DNA from: an uncultured Roseburia sp.
Lineage (GTDB): Bacteria > Bacillota > Clostridia > Lachnospirales > Lachnospiraceae
DNA: 5,950 bases
Direction of reading: 5' to 3'
Assembly: GCA_947057405.1 (NCBI GenBank)
Contig: CAMSEJ010000163.1
Location: 1 to 5,950, forward strand
The number at the start of each line of letters is the position of its first letter. Position 1 is the stretch's first letter. The notes beneath the pieces were generated by a model, which saw only the letters and a list, made by a program, of their open reading frames with translations, searched no databases and was not told the origin of the DNA. Below, piece after piece: positions 1 through 5,747 of the stretch. Position numbers and translations under genes: made by a program.

Positions 1-46
1 TACACAAGGTACCACACTCTTTCCCTACACGACGCTCTTCCGATCT
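1..46 (+). other. Illumina P5/Read-1 sequencing adapter (non-genomic)
   Basis: This is library adapter, not organism DNA. Bases 14-46 match the full 33-base Illumina TruSeq Read-1 primer site (beginning ACACTCTTTCCC and ending GCTCTTCCGATCT). Bases 1-5 (TACAC) match the end of the P5 flow-cell oligo, and bases 6-13 (AAGGTACC) sit exactly where the 8-base i5 index lies. The order P5 tail, index, Read-1 site, insert is the correct library structure, so the genomic insert begins at 47. The flavodiiron reading frame is sensible from the first full codon at 48, which agrees. It probably arose from an untrimmed read-through read assembled into the contig end. Recognition is from memory of the published oligo. 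Confidence 0.97.
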
Positions 47-863
47 GGACTACCCAAAACGGCAGCTTGTGGTAAAAGACGGAGATACACTGGAATTAGG
101 AAAGCATACCCTTACCTTTGTCGCGGCACCCATGGTGCACTGGCCGGAGGTAATCGTAACATATGACAGCTTTGACAAAGTCTTATTTTCCGCCGACGGG
201 TTCGGCAAATTCGGCGCACTGGATGTAGAAGAGGAATGGGCATGCGAAGCCCGCCGCTATTACATCGGCATCGTCGGCAAATTCGGCGTACAGGTACAGA
301 ACCTTTTAAAGAAAGCGGCCGCACTGGACATTCAGACAATCTGCCCGCTGCACGGCCCGATCTTAAAAGAAAACCTGGGCTACTATCTGGAGCTTTATCA
401 TACATGGTCTTCCTATTCCGTAGAGACCGAAGGCGTTGTCATTGCCTATACCTCCGTATACGGCAACACCAAAAAAGCAGTGGAACTGCTGGCAGACAGG
501 CTGCGCGAAGGCGGCTGCCCGAAGGTCGTGGTAAACGATCTGGCGCGCTGCGATATGGCGGAAGCGGTAGAAGACGCATTCCGTTACGGAACGCTTGTCC
601 TGGCTACCCCGACCTACAACGGCGATGTGTTCCCGTTTATGCGCGAATTTATCCACGAGCTGACGGAGCGGAATTATCAGAAGCGTACCATCGGGCTTAT
701 CGAAAACGGTTCCTGGGCGCCGACGGCCGCTAAGAAAATGCGCAGCATGTTAGAAGGCTGCAAGGATCTTACCTTTACGGAAACAACGGTCAAAATCATG
801 TCCGCATTAAATGAAGAAAGCACCGCTGCAATTGATGCGCTCGCCAAAGAGCTTTGCAAATAA
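47..863 (+). CDS. fprA: FprA-family A-type flavoprotein (flavodiiron protein), 5'-truncated
   Basis: Flavodiiron proteins are cytoplasmic enzymes that reduce O2 to water or NO to N2O, taking electrons from rubredoxin or F420-type donors; in anaerobes they mainly detoxify oxygen. Family members are about 400 residues. Here 271 survive, so roughly 130 N-terminal residues, including the HxExDH iron-binding motif, are missing because the contig ends in adapter. The frame is open from codon 48 (reads DYPKRQLVV), so the GTG at 69 is internal and not the start. Counting from that GTG, three diiron-ligand motifs remain: His24 in MVHWPE, Asp43 in SADGFG and His95 in PLHGPI. The flavodoxin domain starts near residue 122, with the FMN phosphate loop YTSVYGNTKKA and a second flavin loop TPTYNGDVFP. 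The core ends at TAA 861-863, just before a hairpin terminator. O2 versus NO preference cannot be read from sequence. The truncation is an assembly edge, not a pseudogene. Confidence 0.95.
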
Positions 864-1570
864 TACGAATCAAAAGAAATGCCGCGGCAGACACAGATTA
901 TTCTGCGCCTGCGCGGCATTTTCTTTCCTTCTTTGATCTGTTTCAGCCGTTTGGTATTCTCTATGGCAAAGCATGGCTCCCCGCAATCGCCGGGATAACC
1001 GTATTTGTCCTCCTGCTCTCCCGTATCGGGATCCGCAGCAAGGCTCTGTACAATATCCTCCGTGCGGTCCGTGTTCCATTTGGGTGCGATTAAGAGCCCC
1101 CTCCTGCCTGGAGCACCGCCGTCCGTAATTTTGGAAACATCGTCAATACAAAACACAAACGCCGGATTTTTTTTATTTGTTCCGAAATCCGTAAAAACCG
1201 CCTGCCGGTCAATATGCCCGAATCCCTGTTCCGTTCTGTCCTGTGCAGCCCATTGCCACTGCCAGTCGTTGAAGCAATACACAACGGATCCGTCAAACAG
1301 CTCTTTGTCCCGGACGGACGCCGTCAGATTTAAGTAATCGGATCGAATGCCGGCGTGAACCGTATACCGGTAAAAACCGGCTTTGATCCGTACCGGGACA
1401 ACCTGCGGATATTCTGTGCCGTCATCGAGAATCAGACGCGCCCGGCAGTTCCATTCTATCGGCGTAAGATACACCCCAAAACAATGCCGAACCAAAAACA
1501 CAACGGCGGCGGCTGTAAAAAGCAGCAGGCCGATTTTTGCTGTTTTCCACAGCGCCTGCTTACTTCTCAT
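677..1570 (-). CDS. Single-pass membrane protein of unknown function, probably frameshifted at its 3' end
   Basis: I do not recognise the family. The start is ATG 1568-1570, preceded by AAAAGGAG at good spacing; in-frame codons upstream lie inside the preceding gene. Residues 1-12 are basic, residues about 12-33 form one hydrophobic helix, and the rest should be an extracytoplasmic domain rich in Trp, Asp and Tyr (e.g. DWQWQW). It follows the lipoprotein gene by 25 nt, so the two are almost surely co-transcribed. The odd part is the end. About 217 residues look natural, up to KQIKEGKK. The frame then runs through the terminator and about 190 bases into the antisense of the flavodiiron gene, adding some 80 residues that are unlikely to be real. 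Deleting one A from the run at 919-922 would give KCRAGAE and a TAA at 898-900, for a 223-residue protein. I give the end as sequenced; 898 is the likely ancestral end. Confidence 0.7.
   Translation of the reverse strand: MRSKQALWKTAKIGLLLFTAAAVVFLVRHCFGVYLTPIEWNCRARLILDDGTEYPQVVPVRIKAGFYRYTVHAGIRSDYLNLTASVRDKELFDGSVVYCFNDWQWQWAAQDRTEQGFGHIDRQAVFTDFGTNKKNPAFVFCIDDVSKITDGGAPGRRGLLIAPKWNTDRTEDIVQSLAADPDTGEQEDKYGYPGDCGEPCFAIENTKRLKQIKEGKKMPRRRRIICVCRGISFDSYYLQSSLASASIAAVLSSFNADMILTVVSVKVRSLQPSNMLRIFLAAVGAQEPFSISPMVRF
872..926. terminator. Bidirectional hairpin terminator between convergent genes
   Basis: The left arm AAATGCCGCG (877-886) pairs with CGCGGCATTT (912-921), and an inner GCAGA (887-891) pairs with TCTGC (902-906). 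The left arm is preceded by an A-rich stretch (872-879) and the right arm is followed by T-rich TTTTCTTT (919-926), so the structure has a U-tract in both directions. It starts 9 nt after the flavodiiron stop and lies at the 3' end of the minus-strand membrane protein gene, as expected for a shared terminator. The right arm carries four T where the left arm has three A, a one-base asymmetry relevant to the lost stop codon of the minus-strand gene. Confidence 0.85.
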
Positions 1571-1595
1571 AAAAATTTCTCCTTTTCCCTGTCTC

Positions 1596-2444
1596 CTATT
1601 TTTCAAATAACGCCTGTCCCTCCAGATAAATCTGCTCCACACCCTCTAACTGCCTGACATCCTTTACAGAGAGATATAAATTCCCGTCGTTGGACAGATA
1701 ACAATACAAATCCGTCAGCTCTTTTTTCCCGTCGTTATATTCAAGCGATATCTCTTTTCCGTTTTCCCAATAAGAGGACAGCAGTTCCGCCGCGCAAAAT
1801 GCATTTTCCTTCCTGTCGCATTCTATACACAATGTATTTTTGTCAAACGTCACCTGTTTGACCGTAAAATCCGTATTCGTACCCAAAATCCTTACGTTTA
1901 CCGGATTTGCTTTTCTCACCAAAACCGTTTCCTTTTGTTTTTGTCCCGCATCAAACTCTGTCTCCCATATTCCTTCATATGATACAGAGTGATCTTCTGC
2001 AGACATATTTTTCACGCATACTTTCACGGAATCGGAATCCCCGTTTTGTATGCTGCATGTCAGCACGCTCAATATTGCCGTTCTGTCCTCCGACTGCATC
2101 ACATCATTTAACAGCACCTCCCCGGCGCAGTCTCCCTGAACGGATATTTCTTCGGGTTCTAATCCTTCTTCCAGCTTTTTTCCGTCTGCACGCTCAAATG
2201 AGAGAAGCATTACCATTGCACGTTCTCCCCTGTAATAGGAATTTACAGACATATGAATATCTGCTGCACGCACACTCTGCCCTGTCTGTATGCAGCTGTC
2301 CTGTGAAACGTGCAGATAATCTGCAAGATAACTGTCATACGGATGCCCTCCGGTACAGGCAGCTGCCAAAAAGGCAGCTCCCGCTAAGATAGTCGCCGTA
2401 CATATTTTGATCCCGTTTAATTTTTCTGATATTTTAAAATGCAT
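1596..2444 (-). CDS. Probable secreted lipoprotein of unknown function
   Basis: The protein is 282 residues and I cannot place it in a named family. A basic N-terminus (KISEKLNGIK) is followed by a hydrophobic stretch, residues 14-29, ending in AFLAAAC. Cys30 fits the permissive bacterial lipobox, with Ala at -3 to -1, though it is not the classic LxGC, so lipidation is likely but not certain. The mature part is acidic and mixed-strand in character, with no catalytic motif that I can see. Start ATG 2442-2444 is preceded by GAGGAG about 10 nt upstream; stop TAG is at 1596-1598. It lies 78 nt after the NlpC/P60-like gene and 25 nt before the membrane protein gene, so it probably belongs with them at the cell surface. 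A role as an extracytoplasmic binding or sensing protein is inference from context. Confidence 0.8.
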   Translation of the reverse strand: MHFKISEKLNGIKICTATILAGAAFLAAACTGGHPYDSYLADYLHVSQDSCIQTGQSVRAADIHMSVNSYYRGERAMVMLLSFERADGKKLEEGLEPEEISVQGDCAGEVLLNDVMQSEDRTAILSVLTCSIQNGDSDSVKVCVKNMSAEDHSVSYEGIWETEFDAGQKQKETVLVRKANPVNVRILGTNTDFTVKQVTFDKNTLCIECDRKENAFCAAELLSSYWENGKEISLEYNDGKKELTDLYCYLSNDGNLYLSVKDVRQLEGVEQIYLEGQALFEK

Positions 2445-2482
2445 ATTTTTATCGCTCCTCTCTTTTTTGAGCTTTTTTAAAA

Positions 2483-2512
2483 ATTACAATTTATTCGGTA
2501 TATCGGATGTAA
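2483..2512 (-). promoter_or_regulatory. Weak candidate sigma-A-type promoter for the lipoprotein/membrane protein pair
   Basis: Read on the minus strand, TTACAT (2512-2507) and TGTAAT (2488-2483) are separated by 18 bases in the only sizeable gap (78 nt) between the NlpC/P60-like gene and the lipoprotein gene. Each hexamer departs from consensus. The gap has neither an obvious terminator nor the bipartite element found upstream of the sigma gene. The lipoprotein gene may therefore have its own housekeeping promoter, be read through from upstream, or both. Confidence 0.25.
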
Positions 2513-2522
2513 CATAAGAAAT

Positions 2523-3734
2523 CTACTTATAATAAACCGGTGTCCCTTCGTATGGACTATATTTTACATTATGTTTTACTAAAGGTCCAGCTCCCCATTT
2601 TGATTTTATTCTTATTTTTTCTCCATTAATTTTGATAACAATTCCCGAATGTATATACGGATTCTGATAAGGATACCTCACATAGCATACTTTCTGTTTT
2701 TTATTTGTAGGCTTAGAACCAACATGTGTGTAACTTCCATCTGACATATATGCACCAGGATTATTCATCCAATACTTGTTTGTAGTAGTATTTTGGCTGT
2801 ACCATGCAAATGAATGACAATTATATTCTGTTGTTGCAGCAGATACAATTGTTGCCTTTGGATAAGCTGACTGTGTATATTGATACGCACTTGCTGACTC
2901 GCTTGCATTATATCCCCTCTTGAGCACTTCCACTTTTGATCCTTTTGGTGTTTTTACATATATTGCTTTTCTGCTTTGCACTGCTGTACCAAATTTCTCA
3001 AGGCTTCCTGCATCTTTAGCTACTGAATAAATAGTATCTGTATACGCAGAATAGACATTCGATGCATCTTTTTCCGCTGTCTTTTCCTCTGCTTCCTCTA
3101 CTAAGATTTCCAAAGCTGCCCTATCCAGATCTTCTATCACATCTTTTTGCGCTAAAGCCGCCTCCAAAAAGATTGTTGTGATAATATTTTCCTGTTCGTT
3201 TTCAATTTTCGCGGATAAATTGTTATATTGCATATCATCGAATAAAACATCCGGGTTTAACTCATATTTTGAAATTTCTTCTTGTGAAAAAGCCGATTTT
3301 TTAGTTACATCCAAATCACAATATGCCTTTAGCAACGCTTCTGCCCCATCTGCTCTGCTTACGATTTCTTTATAAATATTAGAATTTTCTGCCAATACCG
3401 AAAACCCCATATTCACATCATCATAAAGCATTAAATCACCTAACAGCGGATAATCCAGCATCAATTCCACTAATTCAGGAGAATCTAAATTATCCAATAC
3501 TTCTTTTGGCGCATTACAAGCAGCAACCATTGCTCCATGGCTATCTAATTTACTCCATTCATTATCCTCTGCTGTGACAGGATACTCAAATTCGCCATTC
3601 TCTTTCTTCCACTCGCTTTCATCTGTAAATGTCACTTCATCTGCAATATTAACACTCTCCTGTGCATTTACTACTGTTAAAGAACATAACCCGACTGCCG
3701 TTGTTAATCCTAAAATTGCCAATTTTTTTAACAT
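2523..3734 (-). CDS. Secreted NlpC/P60-like Cys/His protein with N-terminal helical domain
   Basis: The 403-residue protein has a clear Sec signal peptide (MLKKLAILG..., cleavage near VNA-Q at residue 24). Residues about 59-135 form a helical region with the pattern SPELVELMLDYPLLGDLMLY, which I recall from uncharacterised secreted Gram-positive proteins. The C-terminal part has YNCHSFAWYSQ (Cys306-His307), the YWMNNPGAYMSDGSY stretch, PYIHSGIVIKI (His362) and KSKWG (378-381). This Cys then His plus SKWG layout resembles the NlpC/P60 and CHAP papain-like fold, whose members cut peptidoglycan stem peptides or act as amidases. Cys306 and His362 are the probable catalytic pair; activity and substrate are not shown by sequence. 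Start ATG 3732-3734 follows AAAGGAG by 10 nt. It lies 22 nt after the small secreted protein gene and is very likely in its transcript. The gene is visibly more AT-rich than the flanking genes. Confidence 0.8.
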   Translation of the reverse strand: MLKKLAILGLTTAVGLCSLTVVNAQESVNIADEVTFTDESEWKKENGEFEYPVTAEDNEWSKLDSHGAMVAACNAPKEVLDNLDSPELVELMLDYPLLGDLMLYDDVNMGFSVLAENSNIYKEIVSRADGAEALLKAYCDLDVTKKSAFSQEEISKYELNPDVLFDDMQYNNLSAKIENEQENIITTIFLEAALAQKDVIEDLDRAALEILVEEAEEKTAEKDASNVYSAYTDTIYSVAKDAGSLEKFGTAVQSRKAIYVKTPKGSKVEVLKRGYNASESASAYQYTQSAYPKATIVSAATTEYNCHSFAWYSQNTTTNKYWMNNPGAYMSDGSYTHVGSKPTNKKQKVCYVRYPYQNPYIHSGIVIKINGEKIRIKSKWGAGPLVKHNVKYSPYEGTPVYYK

Positions 3735-3756
3735 ATTTTCCGCACTCCTTTGTAAT

Positions 3757-4158
3757 TTAGTTTGTTTTCTTTACTTTTTTTGTAATAGATTCACTGTTCC
3801 CATTCCTGTCCAATACTTTGCCGGTAAACTTTAGTCTGTATGTATGTCCTGACTTTACAGTAGCTGTTTTACTTGCACTGCAAAAAGCCCCGAGTTTACT
3901 GACAGACCATTTTTTCACAGTTTTACTTTCTGTAACATCATACAATTTCAAAGTTCCTGAAATACTGGTTGTTCCGTCTCTACCTGTAACAATTGCTGAG
4001 CATTTCGCTGTGTTACTGTTAAAAGTCAACATTACACTACATGTAGATGTACTTACATACATGGGCATACAATCAGCCGCTTTGATTGACACGCTTTGAA
4101 CCATGCATACCATAAACAATACCACTAATATTTTGATTACACCTCGTTTTCCCCGCAT
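3757..4158 (-). CDS. Small secreted cysteine-containing beta-rich protein, function unknown
   Basis: The precursor is 133 residues. Residues 1-28 form a signal peptide (MRGKRG, hydrophobic core, cleavage near SIKA-A). The mature part of about 105 residues is rich in Thr, Ser and Lys and alternates polar and hydrophobic residues (LTFNSNTAKCSAIVTG, GTLKLYDV, YRLKFTGKV), suggesting a small beta-sandwich. Cys30, Cys40, Cys53 and Cys93 remain after cleavage and could form two disulphides. It ends in a basic KKVKKTN. I recognise the general style from small secreted Clostridia proteins but know of no function. Start ATG 4156-4158 has a near-perfect AAAGGAGG (4167-4174) 8 nt upstream. The NlpC/P60-like gene follows 22 nt after its stop. 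An ECF-type promoter copy lies directly upstream, so it is probably a direct target of the adjacent sigma factor and may be abundantly made on induction. Confidence 0.8.
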   Translation of the reverse strand: MRGKRGVIKILVVLFMVCMVQSVSIKAADCMPMYVSTSTCSVMLTFNSNTAKCSAIVTGRDGTTSISGTLKLYDVTESKTVKKWSVSKLGAFCSASKTATVKSGHTYRLKFTGKVLDRNGNSESITKKVKKTN

Positions 4159-4204
4159 CTCTTCCGCCTCCTTTCCTATTTTTTAGGCATATTTTCATGC
4201 ACCT

Positions 4205-4239
4205 ACTATAAAAACGCAGCAGAAACCATTTTCTCTACC
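4205..4239 (-). promoter_or_regulatory. ECF sigma-type promoter upstream of the small secreted protein gene
   Basis: On the minus strand the element reads GGTAGAGAAA, then 11 unrelated bases, then CTGCGTTTTTATAGT up to position 4205. It matches the element upstream of the sigma gene at 9 of 10 left positions and 13 of 14 right positions, but only 2 of 11 in the middle, with no change in spacing. GGTAGA and CGTTTT are 17 bases apart, normal for -35 and -10 regions. Both copies also have an AT-rich TAAAAATT just before the left box. A start point near 4204 would give a leader of about 45 nt. That it is read by the neighbouring ECF factor is inferred. Confidence 0.72.
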
Positions 4240-4252
4240 AATTTTTAATTTT

Positions 4253-4936
4253 TTATTTTTTTACTTTTTTAATAGAATTATATATTTTCAAAAGTTCCTC
4301 TTCTGTTAAAACTCCGCTTAAATTAAACACCGTGTTTTCATCTTCGCTTTGCCAGGTTATAGAACTATCATTATCCGTACTTTTTAAATAATAAATTTCT
4401 TGATTATTTTTTCCTTCTAAGATCAATAATTTCTTATTCTCATTATCCACTCCGATGGAGCTGTCAATCACTCCATAAACCAAATAAAGATATCCTCTTT
4501 CATTATGATAATATACTATCATACCTGAACCCGCATCGTACGCATCATCAACCCATTTATACCCCTCCGGCACATACCCAATCTGGTATTCCGGAATTTC
4601 GTTCACATCCGAATCGTATTGAAATTGAAATGAAACATGATCAGAAAACCACTCGAACGCCCGGTTTGCCGCCTGAACCACAAAACCGGGATTGTAAATC
4701 AGAAAGAAGATGAGAAAAACTGCTGCTGATGCGCCAATTCCCTGCATCCATGCTTTTCGCCTGACCTTTCTCGTCTGTTTTTGAACCAGAATATTCATTT
4801 TCCGGTAAAACGAATCCGACAGCCTGTCATTCTCGTTCCGCCCCTCTTCGTCCAAAATTCCCGACATTTCGTATTCCCAAAGCTTGCCCACAAACTCTTT
4901 TATCCTGTCATCTTCCTCACTCCACTTCTTCTTCAT
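4253..4936 (-). CDS. DUF4367-like membrane anti-sigma factor
   Basis: This is the probable partner and inhibitor of the sigma factor encoded just upstream, whose last 20 bases it overlaps, a sign of translational coupling. The 227-residue protein has a charged cytoplasmic part of about 60 residues (W5, then E/D/K/R-rich helices ending in KQTRKVRRK), one membrane helix at about 64-81 (GIGASAAVFLIFFLIY) and an extracytoplasmic domain. That domain has the DUF4367 hallmarks: IGYVPEGYKWVDD near the start and VLTEEELLKIYNSIKK at the end. The cytoplasmic part lacks the HxxxCxxC zinc motif of ZAS-type anti-sigmas, so it would bind sigma differently. By analogy with other ECF systems, an envelope signal would act through the outer domain and release sigma, by proteolysis or conformational change; which one cannot be seen here. 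Start ATG 4934-4936 follows a GAGGGTGAT-type site. Stop TAA is at 4253-4255. Confidence 0.85.
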   Translation of the reverse strand: MKKKWSEEDDRIKEFVGKLWEYEMSGILDEEGRNENDRLSDSFYRKMNILVQKQTRKVRRKAWMQGIGASAAVFLIFFLIYNPGFVVQAANRAFEWFSDHVSFQFQYDSDVNEIPEYQIGYVPEGYKWVDDAYDAGSGMIVYYHNERGYLYLVYGVIDSSIGVDNENKKLLILEGKNNQEIYYLKSTDNDSSITWQSEDENTVFNLSGVLTEEELLKIYNSIKKVKK

Positions 4937-5462
4937 CCAATATCACCCTCAATTTCTGTTTCCCGCGGTACAACCGCATTTCTACTACCTTGCCCGATAC
5001 TCCCTGTATTTTGGCAATCTCCTTATTTTTCAGACCATAAAAATATTTTAAAACTAATACTTCCCGAAACACGTCCGGCAGCTCGCGCAATGCCCGCCGG
5101 ATCATACGGCTGTCTTCGTCTGCCTCCTGTGCATCTTCAGGATTTACCTCCTCTCTTTTATCATATAATACCAGCTCTTCCAGCTGCGCCTCACTGTAAC
5201 GGTTCCTGGCACGCAAGATATCAATTGCTTTATTTTTCGCTATGGAAACACACAATCCCGTCATTTTGCTTCCCGTTAAGCGCGCATACTTCCCAAAATT
5301 TTCTGCCAGAGACAAAAACGCCTCATGTACCGCATTTTCTGCATCTGCCTGCTGCCCCAGCATGGTATTTACGACATGGTACATTTTTAAATAATTTTTC
5401 TCATAGATTTTTTGGAAACTTTCCCGATCCCGCTCTGTTTCCAGTGCTGCCGTGCATAACAA
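4917..5462 (-). CDS. ECF-type RNA polymerase sigma factor
   Basis: The protein is 181 residues, the usual size for an extracytoplasmic-function sigma factor with only regions 2 and 4. Region 2 spans about residues 15-88: the core-binding part includes YEKNYLKMYHVV and DAENAVHEAFLSL, and the -10-recognising helix includes SIAKNKAIDILRARNR. Region 4 spans about 118-175: LRELPDVFREVLVLKYFYGLK is followed by the helix-turn-helix NKEIAKIQGVSGKVVEMRLYRGKQKL, which should contact the -35 box. I choose the TTG at 5460-5462 because GAGGAGGG sits 8 nt upstream, and the nearest in-frame ATG (residue 27) would cut into region 2. Its 3' end overlaps the anti-sigma gene by 20 nt. A bipartite promoter-like element at 5507-5541 recurs upstream of the small secreted protein gene, pointing to autoregulation. 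The ECF group cannot be assigned without a profile search. Confidence 0.95.
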   Translation of the reverse strand: MLCTAALETERDRESFQKIYEKNYLKMYHVVNTMLGQQADAENAVHEAFLSLAENFGKYARLTGSKMTGLCVSIAKNKAIDILRARNRYSEAQLEELVLYDKREEVNPEDAQEADEDSRMIRRALRELPDVFREVLVLKYFYGLKNKEIAKIQGVSGKVVEMRLYRGKQKLRVILDEEEVE

Positions 5463-5470
5463 TTCGATAT

Positions 5471-5478
5471 CCCTCCTC
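5471..5478 (-). promoter_or_regulatory. Strong ribosome binding site that fixes the TTG start of the sigma gene
   Basis: On the minus strand GAGGAGGG lies 8 nt before TTG 5462-5460. No ATG in the sigma frame lies near it; the ATG found a few bases downstream of the TTG is in another frame. The rare start codon is therefore well supported, and a strong site with a weak start codon may keep basal sigma synthesis low. Confidence 0.75.
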
Positions 5479-5506
5479 GTGCCTGTCTCCGTAATTTTAT
5501 AGATTC

Positions 5507-5541
5507 ACTATTAAAACGCAAAAACCTGCCGTTTTTCTACC
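5507..5541 (-). promoter_or_regulatory. ECF sigma-type autoregulatory promoter upstream of the sigma gene
   Basis: On the minus strand the element reads GGTAGAAAAA, 11 further bases, then TTGCGTTTTAATAGT. It has the same two boxes at the same spacing as the copy at 4205-4239, with an AT-rich TTTAAAAATTC just before the left box. A start point near 5506 gives a leader of about 43 nt to the TTG, almost the same as at the second site. This fits the common arrangement in which an ECF factor transcribes its own sigma/anti-sigma operon. A housekeeping promoter for basal expression was not clearly seen. Confidence 0.72.
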
Positions 5542-5577
5542 GAATTTTTAAAAAATTTTTTAAATACTTTCCTTTTC

Positions 5578-5744
5578 TGCCTGCCCGTCAAAATCCAAAT
5601 CCGGCCTCCTCTGTTTTTAATTGATAATTTTGCAGATAACAGGCAAAGGCTGCCGCATGAAGGTTTCATCCCCTTCACACAACAGCCCCGTCCCGGACCG
5701 GATCAAATTCTGCATGTATTAGATCGTGTTTGAAACGGCAGGCA
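5578..5744. repeat. Intergenic stretch with nested imperfect inverted repeats
   Basis: The gap between the sigma gene and the AAA-ATPase-like fragment has no convincing gene. Its right part is bounded by TGCCTGCCCGTCAA (5578-5591) and TTGAAACGGCAGGCA (5730-5744), which are imperfect reverse complements with eight exact terminal bases. Inside lie ATCCGG (5599-5604) with CCGGAT (5698-5703), GGCTG (5648-5652) with CAGCC (5683-5687) and ATGAA (5657-5661) with TTCAT (5665-5669). All are nested in order, so the segment could fold into one long interrupted hairpin. No T-tract follows either end, so it is not a simple terminator. It could be a decayed miniature element, a structured 3' UTR or chance. 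Confidence 0.35.
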
Positions 5745-5747
5745 CCC

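Noticed and set aside
69..71. GTG as the start of the flavodiiron gene, implying a complete 264-residue protein
   Set aside because: The frame stays open and family-like upstream to base 48, and the protein lacks the N-terminal iron-ligand motif. The true start is beyond the adapter-marked contig end.
112..733. Three open frames of 97-165 codons overlapping the flavodiiron gene (112-405 and 363-656 minus, 236-733 plus)
   Set aside because: They are fully contained in a well-supported gene, rich in Arg/Pro/Ser from frame shift, and have no ribosome site or recognisable motif.
870..1296. Minus-strand frames at 870-1079 and 1090-1296 as separate small genes
   Set aside because: They lie inside the membrane protein gene in another frame, are low-complexity in residues, and lack ribosome sites. 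I also checked whether they mark an internal frameshift; the main frame reads naturally throughout, so they do not.
4781..5494. A 237-codon plus-strand frame opposite the sigma and anti-sigma genes
   Set aside because: It is Pro/His/Leu-rich antisense of two clear genes on the minus strand and has no independent support.
5560..5598. A 12-codon minus-strand frame starting TTG with GAGGAGG about 7 nt upstream
   Set aside because: The ribosome-like site is good, but the frame ends just before the sigma promoter. It would be upstream of the inferred transcript start and so cannot be a leader peptide of that transcript; probably chance.
5657..5722. A 21-codon plus-strand frame starting ATG in the intergenic stretch
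   Set aside because: No ribosome binding site or promoter is visible, and the peptide has no notable features.
5542..5747. CRISPR array, tRNA, riboswitch or attachment site in the gap before the sigma gene
   Set aside because: No regularly spaced direct repeats, no tRNA-like cloverleaf or TTC-loop sequence, and no known riboswitch core were seen.
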